From Whitmania pigra (lineage: Eukaryota; Annelida; Clitellata; Hirudinida; Haemopidae): a stretch of 64,000 bases of DNA. Positions within the stretch are counted from its first letter, which is position 1. Every line of letters starts with the position of its first letter. The notes beneath the pieces are model-generated. The model saw nothing but the letters and a program-made list of their open reading frames with translations. It had not been told where the DNA came from and searched no databases. The DNA is taken from the NCBI GenBank assembly GCA_021613335.1, contig JAJTWR010000308.1:3296501-3360500 (forward strand). The letters are read 5' to 3'. This document shows, piece after piece, positions 1-11,081 of the stretch. The translations under genes and the position numbers were made by a program.

Positions 1-38
1 GCCATAATCGTAATTACGATCACAATCATCATTACCAG

Positions 39-798
39 CTCTTTGGACTGGTGTTGATGGCGATCGGAATTTGGTTAGGAGTGGATCGAAACTTCATGAC
101 GACCATCACCGGTAACAACTTATATGCAGCAGCAGTTTTCCTCATCTTGGCGAGCGGTTGCCTCATATTCTTCATCTCGTTCTATGGATGTTGTGGAGTC
201 ATCAGTGAAGAGAATCTGTTTGTTTTCATTGTGCGTTTCAATGAAGATTTTGCTTTTATTAAATGTTTATATTGTAGTTTATTTTCAATTTTTGTTTGTG
301 CAAATGTTGCTCATATTACTTGTGCAAAATCTTCGACCATTCAATATAACTTCACATAGAAAAAGTTCTGATATTTTTTAATGCCTAGGAATACCATTGA
401 TTAATTTATCACTCCAAACTTTTGAGGAGACCCTCCATAGATGCTGGAAGAGTGACCTTCCAACATTTGCGCAACTAAGTTCTTGTGATTTGATATTGGT
501 CATGAAAGTAAAACCCTCACCCATCTTTCACTTCCGGGGACAAATTCTGTTAAACATCTGATAAATACTACTTAATTATACTAGCAATTATTAAAAATAC
601 AACCTTATTTAATGGTCATAAATATTATTTTATAAATAGTAATGGCACTCACATTGCCACTGACAAATGCTTATTTTTGCAGTACCTCATCATTCTCATT
701 ATCATCTCAGTCCTCCTCCTCCTGATTGGTGGAATTTTGGGAATAACATTCAAAGCACAAGTGCATTTCTTTTTTACTGTTAATTTGCCAAGCAATTA

Positions 799-861
<63 letters not shown>

Positions 862-1199
862 GTGTAATAATAATGATGATGATGATGATAATAATGGTGA
901 GGATGACGATGATGATGATGATGGTGATGATATTAACAATAATTATGTTAATAAAATGATAAAGAAATGAATTTTTATAAAATAATTGCATAAATTTCAT
1001 TTCAAAGGGTTGTTTTGATGCTGGCTATGAATATTTTTCTGCAAATTCTGTTGTGCTAATTGGCTTGGGATAGCCATAGGATTATATTTGGTAGGTGACT
1101 TTTTTAAATCTAAGTTTGCCAAAGATTTCAGACCAAGAGCTTTGTTTTCAGGTCCTTGGAATTGTTCTGTCCATTTTGCTTCTTATAAAACTAGTTTAG
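39..1199 (+). pseudogene. Tetraspanin gene, 3' part, apparently broken
   Basis: Four exon-like blocks read in order. Block 39-230 encodes a transmembrane segment with GIWLGVD followed by a second segment ending SFYGCCGVISEENLF, the TM1/TM2 layout of tetraspanins. Block 683-760 encodes a third hydrophobic segment (YLIILIIISVLLLLIGG). Block 1008-1090 begins GCFDAGYEYFSANS, the end of a large extracellular loop, and runs into TM4. Block 1152-1199 encodes VLGIVLSILLLIKLV and a stop. The family is a four-TM membrane scaffold protein. Two defects are visible. Block 1008-1090 is 83 nt and goes out of frame at its 3' end, as if one base were missing. The large loop with its CCG motif, expected between 760 and 1008, is absent; an intron with a TAA microsatellite sits there instead. 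The 5' end is cut by the window. It could be a pseudogene or a real gene with assembly errors. Confidence 0.72.
800..930. repeat. (TAA)n microsatellite grading into GATGAT repeats
   Basis: About 20 uninterrupted TAA units are followed by imperfect ATGATG units. It lies in the intron where the missing large-loop exon(s) of the tetraspanin should be, so it may mark a collapsed or deleted segment. Long ORFs read through it (runs of Ile or Tyr) are artefacts. Confidence 0.95.
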
Positions 1200-1865
1200 T
1201 AATCAATTTTTAAAATTTTGAAGTTTGCATCAAAACTAAGCCTGTTCCCATTTCCTTGTTTTTATTGAATTAAAACTAGTTGCTCAGAAACATGTGAGAG
1301 TAATTATGGGAACTGAATGCTCAACGTCCCTCATCCACAACGATATATAGAATAAATAAATAAGTTAAATATCTAACCTTTAATATATCTAATATTATTG
1401 AAAACATTAAAATACGAATTAATTAAAATTTAAAATAAATTAACAATCATCATTAATAAATAAATTAATAAATCATGTTTGAGTCTGTCAGTTGGGTCGG
1501 CGGTAAATGGTCTCGACATTAAAATAATGATAATAAAAAAGGGGCTCAGTTTTATCCTTAAAAAATGGAGGTAGTCTTAAAAGTATGTCACATCATGTGT
1601 CACATGTCCGAACTAAAAGTGTAGCAACTGATTAAACCAAAATCTAAAACATGCTTAACTTGAAACATTATATTTAGTCATGTCTAGTTTTTTTTATCAT
1701 TTTTGACATTAAACTAACGTTGTTGACAATGGCGTAAAAGACGCAATAATTTTTAAAAATGTCAATAAAGCAACTTGTGTAAGTGGAAAAACTAGCATTT
1801 GAGCCCAACTGCCAGTCCAAGTGATCTTGAAAGGAGTTCTAAATGTCGAATTGCATTCAGATACG
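1200..1865. other. Intergenic, no recognisable feature
   Basis: AT-rich sequence with no ORF or terminal-repeat structure that I can support. It separates the tetraspanin end from the first hAT element. Confidence 0.6.
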
Positions 1866-2828
1866 CAGGGACGCCCCTTGAGGGGGGCAAGGGGGGCAAG
1901 TTGCCCATCTCTCTTGGTATTAAATTAAATTTGCCATTGGTTGGATATTTTGTTGTCTTGGTGATTTTGTTTACTTTCATAATTTGTTGACGGTTATTTG
2001 AAAGTTTGAGTTTTTTGATACGTGTTATAATAAGCCCTTAATTTGTAGTAATAACAGATATTACTATGGTTTAATAAGTCTAATCAACAAGTTGTTATTA
2101 CAATTCCGCAGCAATTATCAGTAAATAGTACATCTTATGGCTCGTTATAATCATTGTTTAAAAAGATGGTTTGAGGATGTTAAGCTGAGACCTTATCATG
2201 TTTCATATCTGAGGCGTAGATCGCAAAATGTTGTTTAATTAATTGTGAACATGCTCAAAAGTAAAATCATTAAAGAAATTCCTGACAATCAGTTCTACAC
2301 TGTGACGGCGGATCCATCACCAGGTAGTTCGAGGAAAGACATGTTGATTATTGTAATCCGTTTCGTCAATCAGGAAGGAACTCAAATGAAAGACTCTTGC
2401 AAATAACCGAAATAATTGACAAGACTCGCTCTGGAATAGGAAAGAATATAGTCAGTTGCTTGCAATGCCGTTGATACTGACAATCTTTCTTTACAATCGT
2501 ATGATTTTGCTGCTTCAATGTCGGGGGAATTTAAAGGAGCTCAACAGAAAGTATCTCAGTTGGTTGGCCATTTTACAAGCGGATACAAGCACTTACTACT
2601 AGTGAAGAAGTTGTATTTTTGTGTAAAAGATAGATTTTGTTTAATATTTGGGAGACATTGCACACATATTCTAATGTACCATGACTTGTTTTATCAAAGT
2701 TTTGAGTTGGTCATAATGGTTGTTGTTAGCGAACAATAAATATTGACTAAATATTAAGAAAACATTTTTTGGAATTGGGAAAAAATGTCCTTTATGCCCC
2801 CCACTATTTTGCCTTCGGTACGTCCCTG
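1866..2828 (+). mobile_element. Decayed hAT transposon 1
   Basis: The element is bounded by a perfect 8-bp target-site duplication, CAGATACG, at 1858-1865 and 2829-2836. Short imperfect terminal inverted repeats start CAGGGACG and end CGTCCCTG. Inside, on the plus strand near 2490-2570, a decayed reading frame gives YDFAASMSGEFKGAQQ. This matches the YDGASNMSG-type block of hAT transposases of the TTF/ZMYM1-like group. At 963 bp with many stops it is a non-functional deletion derivative. The TSD and TIR are seen directly; the subfamily is inferred from the motif. Confidence 0.82.
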
Positions 2829-3164
2829 CAGATACGTGATACATAGACGCCTAGACTTTTGCCAAAGAATGTGGAAACAAATATTTCGTGAGTAAAAGTA
2901 TGTTAAGAGTCGTGGGTCATTACACAATGTTGCCCAAGTATAGGACAATTTTACTTAGTGATTTTGGAGATTTATGATTTAAAAAAAAACAAACCTTTAT
3001 ATTTTTATTTACATAGAATTTATGTAGTAGATGAGTTATTGTGGGTCCAAACCTTCTCGGGGTCAGAAGATTTATAGCTACGGATTGAGCGCCTGGTGTG
3101 GAACTAACTCAATTAACTTCCATCCGCTTAACATCAGCAATTTTGCTCGTGGTTTAATAGTAAA
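2829..3164. other. Intergenic, no recognisable feature
   Basis: A short stretch between the hAT duplication and the Helitron boundary, with nothing recognisable in it. Confidence 0.5.
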
Positions 3165-3969
3165 CTAGCTGTTTACCCGGCTTTGCCCGTTAATAGATTT
3201 GCAAATGAATAAACTTCATGCATAGTATAAAATTTTTTTATTAATATGAATTAACACAATACTTGTTTATAAATAACATTTTTAGTTTGAATGAGGGGTA
3301 TCCGTGGGATAAAAACTTTTAAACCTTCTTTTTTTCCTGTCAAGATAATTGCTTCAATTACATTGCCCAACAACTTTTTAACACAAAGCCTGGTGCCGTT
3401 GCAAAATTTTTGGTGGGTCAACGTTACATAGTAAAATAATTGGAGATCCCACTTTTAGTAAAAGACGGTGTGGTGGCAAACCAGCTGGGTCCAGTGAGTT
3501 TAAGAACTCTTGTGGGAAATTGACAACCTCATCAGCATCTACAACGGTATCGATTGATGCTGATTGTATTCAGTCAGGTAACTCAGCAGACATGACATCA
3601 TCAATTTGTGTGGGCTGAATTTTGCTAACCAGAAAAGGTTGTGCGAGTGTGGCAGACCTCATCTTTGCCATTCAATTGTGTACATCCAGCATCTTGGAAC
3701 ACCAAAACATTGTTCTTCGTTATGATTTTAATCAGTTTTTTATTGTTTCTGTTTAAATAATCTCTTAAATATTCAGGGATAAGGGTGTCGGAGTTTACCT
3801 AAAGATATGGTTTATCAAAATCGTATAAGGGGTATAATCGACATCAGGTCCTAGAGGCTTAACGAAGTATTAGAGTTTACAATAAGAGTAGGTTAGGATA
3901 AGTTAGACTAGATTTTCATAGCTGATAGGCAGATTCTTTCTTTCGTCTCTTCATATCTTTTTGGGCACA

Positions 3970-4662
3970 TGTGATTGCTGGTTAACTAGTTGCCAGGTAC
4001 GAAAAGAGCAAGGAGAAGATCAAGGACGACAAAGAGAAGATCCGATCCGCGAGTTTGACGTCAAGAATCATTCCAGTCATCAGTTGTCGGGAAGAAAGGA
4101 TCCGGTTTATTGTTAAAAAAACGAATCTTCGTTTTTTTTTTATTTGTGGTGGGAGGTATGTCACGACTGGGTCTAGGAGACCCTCGTGACAAGATTATAT
4201 TTTTTTTTATTTATTTATGTATTATGGTTTATAGGACGATTTTAATTAATTTCATTATATTTCAACAATTACGTGGATGTTAACAAAATTGGTAATGGTT
4301 GTGTGGCTTTTAGTTGTAACTCAAGGAACCTAGATTTGTGAATTTTGATTTGTTGGTTTTAACGCGCAGTGACCTATTTCGGTTAACTTTGATTTGTTGT
4401 TATTTATACGTTTGTGTTTCGTATTGGCTGCGCGTTTGAATATTTTAAATAATTAATTAGACGCTAGCTAGGATATAAGGCGCAGCCCGAAGAGCGGGAG
4501 AAGTAGAGGAAAGAGTATGGAAGTAGATTATAGTTAAGTCAGTAGGGTTTTAGTCAGTTTTGTTGTCGAATAAAGATTGGTTTTTACTATTTACGTTGGT
4601 TGTTCGAGTATTATTTGATTAAGAAGTGGCGTCGTCCACTGTCACGACCCGCAGACGTGACA
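3970..4662 (+). mobile_element. 3' end of an LTR retrotransposon plus LTR, inside Helitron A
   Basis: A block at 4159-4662 begins TGTCACGACTGGG and ends CAGACGTGACA, with TG...CA ends. It holds a TATA-like GGATATAAGG near 4470 and an AATAAA near 4569, as expected of an LTR read on the plus strand. Just before it is a purine-rich stretch (GTGGTGGGAGGTA, about 4146-4158) that could be a polypurine tract. Before that, an Arg/Glu/Lys-rich open stretch may be the end of pol. The flanks do not give a matching duplication, consistent with a 5'-deleted copy rather than a solo LTR. The superfamily is not determined. Confidence 0.6.
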
Positions 4663-4780
4663 GTAATGAAATTATTCACATAATAAAGTAAAATTTTGAA
4701 CAGTATCTGATCGTCTGTCTCTATCTCTCTGTTCCTTTAATCTGGCCTCACGTTGTTGTAATGTCTTAGAAGTTCTAGAG

Positions 4781-6223
4781 CAGGGGTGCACAACCTTTTT
4801 CAGCCTGAGGGCCAAAATTACTTAGTCCCTGGGCGCCAGGGGCTGCATCAGCGTGCACATAGATCACACAATAAAACAACTCAAAGAATGCAAATTTTTA
4901 ATGAATGTCATAAAAAAAATAACGTTATTTAAACATGTATGAATAACTAAATGTAAAAAAACTCAAAGAATGCAAGTTTTTAATAAATGTCATAACAAAA
5001 AAAATAACGTTATTTAAAAATGTATGAATAACTAAATGTTAGTATTTTAATGAGAAGGTTGAGCCTGAATGGTTGCAACAACATTGTCAATATTGGGTTC
5101 GAGTTCTGTTGTTGCAAGCCTCAAAATCGAACAAAGATTATCATCAGTCAAAGATGATCTCAGTTTATTTTTATTTGTGTTCATGACTTAAAACGTTTGT
5201 TCACACACGTATGTGCTGCCAAATTCAGACAAGATTCGGCAAGCCAAATCTTTGACCGCTCCATATTTAACTGAACTTAGACTTCCATAAAAAGTTAAAA
5301 TGGAGTTATGCTGAAACGCAGACTTTAATTCTGGTGAACATTGAAGATCAATGACTTCTAACTGACATTGCTCAGGTACGGATTCTACAGCACAAGAGAA
5401 AGGGTCACAGATGAATATTTATTGAAGTCACACTGGTATTCCTTCTGAAAGCTGAACAAATAGGAAAATGACATAAATTACCAGATTGCAGATTCGAACA
5501 AAACAGCCGTAGCTTCAACGTGAATGACAGCAGCTCTTGGTACATATCAAAGATGTAGTGATCTTTGCCTTGAAGACGCAGATTCAATTTATTTAAGTGT
5601 TCTGTTATGTCTGTCAAAAATGCTAAGTCTGCCAACCACTGTTTGTCTGTAAAAACAGCTGTGTCTTTGCCTTTGGTAACAAGGAATTCACAGATTTTCT
5701 TTCGTAACTCAACAAACCTAGTTAGAACTTTTCCTTGACTCAACCACCTTACATCAGTGTGATATGGTATGTCACGATATTCTGACTCAATGTTTTCAAG
5801 AAATGATCTGAATTTTCGATGGTTAAGTCCTTTTGCTCGTATGAAGTTCACTGATTTAAAAACAAATTTCATAACATTATCAAAATTAATGACTCGTGTA
5901 CACAGTGACTCTTGATGTATGATGCAGTGATATGCGTGGATGGCGTCTGTTGGAATTCCTAAGTCTCGCAAATGTGATTGCACATGAGCAACAAGTCCTA
6001 ATTCTTTACCAGTCATGGCGGGTGCACCGTCAGTAGTAACACTACAGAGCTTTGGCCACTGAACGTTAAGGTTTTCAAGAACAGATTTCACTCCTCCAAA
6101 AATAAAAAGAGATGGGCGGGTGCATCGATTTAAAATTCTGTTAGGGCCGCAAATAGCCAAAATGGACTAGTTGTCTGGGGGCCGCATCAAACGGGCCGGT
6201 GGGCCGCGGGTTGTGCACCTCTG
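4781..6223 (-). mobile_element. hAT (Charlie/GTF2IRD2-like) transposon 2, nested in Helitron A
   Basis: A perfect 8-bp duplication, TTCTAGAG, lies at 4773-4780 and 6224-6231. Terminal inverted repeats are CAGGGGTGCACAACC (left) and CAGAGGTGCACAACC (right, reverse complement). The minus-strand ORF 6160-5405 (251 codons) encodes a hAT transposase core: SVTTDGAPAMTG with the catalytic-type Asp, then AYHCIIHQESLC and YHTDVRWLSQG. These are typical of the ZBED5 / GTF2IRD2-like hAT branch. The N-terminal BED region and C-terminal dimerisation region are missing or decayed (a decayed C-terminal part lies around 5040-5400), so it is inactive. Confidence 0.9.
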
Positions 6224-6949
6224 TTCTAGAGGTAGTAGCTCTGTCTCTCAGGGCCTTTAATCTCGCCTCATGTTGTCTCAGAAGCTCTGGATGCAGCAGC
6301 CCTGTCGCAAAGCTTCGCAAGTCTAATATTCCGCTCCTCTTGAGTACCTTGTATACGTTGAAGTTTCATTTTTTACTCTGTGATATCACTTGGCCAATTG
6401 CCTTACGTTTCTTTGGAGGCATTGTTACAGTAATCTGTGATAGAAAATAAAAAATTTAAATAATTATACTCGTAGATACACTAGAGAACTTCCAATGCAT
6501 GACAGAATTGCAACCTTACCGGCCAGTTTGCAGGCGCGCGAATTTATACGTAACCAATTAAAAAAATCGCGCAAATGCTCTTGCACTGTCTTTACTTAAA
6601 GAAGCGAAGCGATAAAAGCTCTTGATGGCAATCTTGTTAACACAAATTTGTGTGCGGTTTGTCAGCAAAAAGATTTTGAATATCGTAATTTAAATTTATA
6701 TAGTTTTAATAAAATTTAAAAAATCATTCTAAATTATAAAACAATATAAATTAAAACATGAACCAGAATACGTCCAGAAGAGGTTTTTGGCCAGAAAAGG
6801 CAAAATAATGTATCGATTGTTTTGCAAAGTAGACTAAACTGACCCCCTTGTCAACGTGCTCAAGTGTTTCAAGTTTCAATTAAATCGGTTCAGAATTACA
6901 GATTTGTATAAGAAATATGCATACAAGATCCTTGTTTTATATATATAGA

Positions 6950-7245
6950 TTTTTTAGTAAAAATATTGAATCACCTTAAATTATAATGTTTAATCCATTT
7001 TTCATTTCACGTTACTTTTATTTACTTTATAACTTAATTTTCGAAACTTAGAAAGTTCGTGGTAAAAGTTTTAAGTGGTGACTTTACGAGTTTCCCACAA
7101 CGCTTAACCCCAATCTTAGTGTTGCCACTGCGAATTAAGAAATTTGTTTGTAAAAATGCTGAATACAATTTCTGCAAGAAATTACGCAAAAAATTGTAGT
7201 TAAAATTGTTTTTAATCAAATTACATCAGATCTTATTTCTTGAAT
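6950..7245. other. Intergenic, no recognisable feature
   Basis: AT-rich flank between Helitron A and the 3' end of the LRR/ARM gene. Nothing supported. Confidence 0.5.
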
Positions 7246-8085
7246 TTACAGATTTTTATTCATTTTCTTCAAAAGTGTCTTCATGGCCGTCATGGCATCG
7301 TCGTCAATAAAATTGTTTGTAACTGCTTTATCGCAAACCTATCAAACAATTATTATATTAATTTAAAAAAAGCTGATTTCGACATAATAATGGTATTTCA
7401 ACTAACGCCTCGCAAACCGAGCTCATCTATGTCTTCCTTTAGGTTCTGATAGGAGCAAGCAAAAAGCATTTTCAACAACTTCTTGCTCAGTCCTTTGTTT
7501 AAGTCTTTCTCCACAATCTCCAACATTTTACGAGCCACAGGAGCGCTTGTAATCTAAATGTTTTATTTGAATTATTAAAGTCTGAATGATTTAATTTCAT
7601 TATATGATAAAATAACAATTCTTACAATATTTTTGACTTCGTCAAGACCGGCACAAAGTGCTCTCTAAAATAGCAGGTTATTAGTAAGATGGAAGTGGTT
7701 TAAAATATAGATAACTAGTGTAAATTTAAATAAAGATAAGTTTACTAGTTCCAAAGGGCTGTCATCTTCATCATGGTAACTGCACATTATGGTAACTAGT
7801 TTTCTAAAATAAAAGACTGTGTTAGAAACTAATTTGAAGTTTGTCAATAGAGTTTCAATAAAATAAGTCTTACGTTACGAAGTCATCCGTGCATCGACTA
7901 GTCAAAATATAATCTGGGCTATTTGGCTGTGAATTATAGAGTTTATGGGGGAATGATATGCAATTATTTATGGATGTTTTATTTAATTTAATATTTTCAA
8001 AATATTACCTAATGGATAGAGATATCCAGCCAATGAATTCAAGATAATCTACAGAATGAAAGGGTATTAGCATCATTGTCGTTAG

Positions 8086-8166
<81 letters not shown>

Positions 8167-8168
8167 GG

Positions 8169-8211
<43 letters not shown>

Positions 8212-8265
8212 GATTATTATTATTATTATTAGTATTTATTAGGATTATTATATTATTATTATTAG

Positions 8266-8303
<38 letters not shown>

Positions 8304-8339
8304 GATTATTATATTATTAGGATTATTATTATTATTATA

Positions 8340-8429
<90 letters not shown>

Positions 8430-11042
8430 CATTATTATTATTATTATTATCATTATTCTTCTTATTATTATTATTATATTCTTATTATTTATCATCTTCA
8501 TCACTATCATTATCATTGCTATTTATTACTATGATTATCATCATCAGAATTTTACATATTTATTACATTCTTAATATTTATTAAAATATACAAATTTTCA
8601 AAATTCCAGATGATGAATTAACTTTCAATCGGGCTGTTGAAATTGCTACGGAAGTGGAAGAATCTGCTAAGGTTGCCAAAGCCACAGTACACGGCACACC
8701 GGACGAACCGGTAATGAAAGTGTTCAAACCTGCCGACAACAAACAAGAAAAAGTGAATTTCAAACCAAGACGCCAAGTACAGCAACTCTCTAAATTTCCA
8801 TTCCCGAAAGGGACGTGTCCAAGATGTGGAACAAAAGGACACCACGCCAATGATTGCAGGCATGTCAAAACGGAATGCAACTTCTGTGGAATCATAGGAC
8901 ATTTAGAAAAAGCATGTTTAAAGAAAAAGTACAAAAGAGAGAGAAAAGTGAATTCAATCCATACAATTCCGAGCCACTCCCCTCTCGTACAAAAGTTACA
9001 AATTGGAATTCAGAATTTGTTTTCGAGTTGGACAGCGGAGCCAGGGATAACTTTTGCTCAATGGAAGTGTGGAACAAGTGGGGAAAACCCAAGCTAACAC
9101 CTTCCAGTACGAAATATACTTCCGCAACTGGGGGACTCAATCCCGAACTTAGGAGTCTGCGAAATGATGGTTTCGACATCAGACCTTCAAGAAGTACCTC
9201 TAGAATTCAATGTCACCAAGTTGCCAAAACTCAACATTCTTGGCAGGAAAGCCATAGTTGAATTGCAAATCGATATTCGGACTTGCTACGCAATCATGTT
9301 TTCAAGGTTGATGAAGAAACGGATTCAAAAACCGTCGAAAAAGCATGTCTTAAAATTTGCCACGATTTCAAAGAATGTTTCGAGCAAGATCTTGGTTGTT
9401 TGAAAGATTTCGAACTGGAGGTAAAATTCAAACAGGAAGCAACGCCAATTTTTATGAAAGCAAGAACAGTTCCATTTTCAATTCAGGAAGATCTAAATCA
9501 GGCTCTTGATGCAGGAATAAAGAAAGGGATTTGGATCCCAATACACTTCAATGATTACGGAACTCCGATAGTTCCGATTCGAAAGAGTCTGCGACCAGGC
9601 GAAAAGAAGGCTAAGTTTCGAATCTGCGGAGATTATTCGGTGACCGTAAATTCCCAGTTGGAACCTCACCGATACCCAATGCCACTGCCTGAGGATCTTA
9701 TGAGAAAACTTGGAGGAAGTCGTTACTTCAGCAAGATTGATTTAGCAGATGCATTCAATCAAGTCAAACTCGCTCCTAAGAGTCAACAAAAACTCGCGTT
9801 GACCACAAAAAGAGGAGTTTTACTTCAAACGAGACTACCTTTTGGAATAATTTCAGCTCCAGGTTACTTCCAAGAAATAATGGACAGATTGACGTGTGAT
9901 CTACAAGGAGTCGCAGTCTATCAGACGACATTCTTGTCGGTGGTTCCAACTCCAAAGAACACCTTCAAAACCTGAAAGCTTTACTACAAAGGTTACGAGA
10001 CAAAAGATTGAGATGCAATAAAAACAAGTGCATTTTTGCAAAAGATTCGATGGAATATCTGGGACTCGTTATTTCAAAAAGCGGGATAGAAAAGGGGAAA
10101 CGTGCGGACGCTTTGACGAACATGCCAAGGCCAACAAATACATCAACATTACGCTCATTTTTGGGATCAGTGCAGTTCTACCCCCAAATTCATCCCAAAC
10201 CTTTCGACCATTGCTGAGCCATTGACGAGTCTAACCAGAAAAGAAACACCCTGGATTTGGAGTTCGGAAGCAGAGAGAGACGGGAGACAAATACGAGGAA
10301 AATTAGACGCACTTTTACCTTCGGTGTCTCAAATTGCCAAACGTTTTCAAAACAGACAGAACGATCTTACGTCCAACAAGAGAACGAACAACACCAAATT
10401 CGATGTCGGGAAACCCTGTTACGTACAACGCATCGGTCCGGGTAAGGATCGCGTTCCTAGATGGATCCCGGCAATTGTAGTTCAAGTCTTGGGACCTCGC
10501 CATGTTTTGATACAGGCCGTGCCAAAAGGACCTACTTGGAAGAGGCACGTGGAGCAATTGAGGCCCAGACACGGAGTAGCGGAAGACAATGACCCAAGCA
10601 TGGTGCCGGGTCCCACTCCAACTGCAAGAAATGTTACACTTACAACAACAATACCCACAACAGTACAACCGCCGAGAAGACCCAGAGGTCGACCAAGAGG
10701 ACGAAGAAATTTCCAGCGACCGAACATACTGGATCAAGGACTTACCCTGCCTAGACGGTCAGAAAGATTACGCCTCAAAGCTCTGGGAGACTCTTCGGCT
10801 GGCGCGGAGGTGTTGTGACGTCATTTCGGGTATAAAAGAACAGACCTCGGGAGCGAGGAAGTTTTAGAGTTTGGTTCGAGTCCTACAAGTTTACGGAGTG
10901 ATACGGTTGTTATACGATAGGGATTGCGAGTTGGTTATATTACGTACTGGCCATTAGCGATATTTAGTTCTAGTTTCTGTTCCTGAACATTTGACCGCCA
11001 ATAAAGTTTTCTGTTCAACTGGTTATTGTTTCAAAGACCCAA

Positions 11043-11081
<39 letters not shown>

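Larger units (their letters stand above)
3165..6949 (-). mobile_element. Helitron A (rolling-circle transposon), with nested insertions
   Basis: On the minus strand the element starts TCTATATATATAAAACAAGG and ends CGGGTAAACAGCTAG. It sits exactly between a host A (3164) and T (6950), the Helitron insertion rule. The Rep/helicase N-terminus starts at 6422 on the minus strand as MPPKKRKAIGQ, a common Helitron opening. Near the 3' end (3340-3540, minus) a decayed frame resembles the PPHRL...GSPIILL..VDPP region of Helitron helicases. The interior is broken by an LTR fragment (about 3970-4662) and a hAT element (4781-6223), and most of Rep is gone. Its last 0.67 kb is nearly identical to that of Helitron B, so both derive from one family. 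No intact frame remains, so it is not autonomous. Confidence 0.85.

Noticed and set aside
707..1000. 97-codon minus-strand ORF rich in Ile and Tyr
   Set aside because: Reads through the TAA microsatellite and antisense to the tetraspanin exon.
6199..6450. Plus-strand ORF next to hAT 2
   Set aside because: Antisense to the Helitron N-terminal coding sequence and spans the hAT boundary.
8076..8574. Long ORFs of Ile, Tyr, Leu or Asn on both strands
   Set aside because: Simple translation of an ATT microsatellite; no complexity and no gene context.
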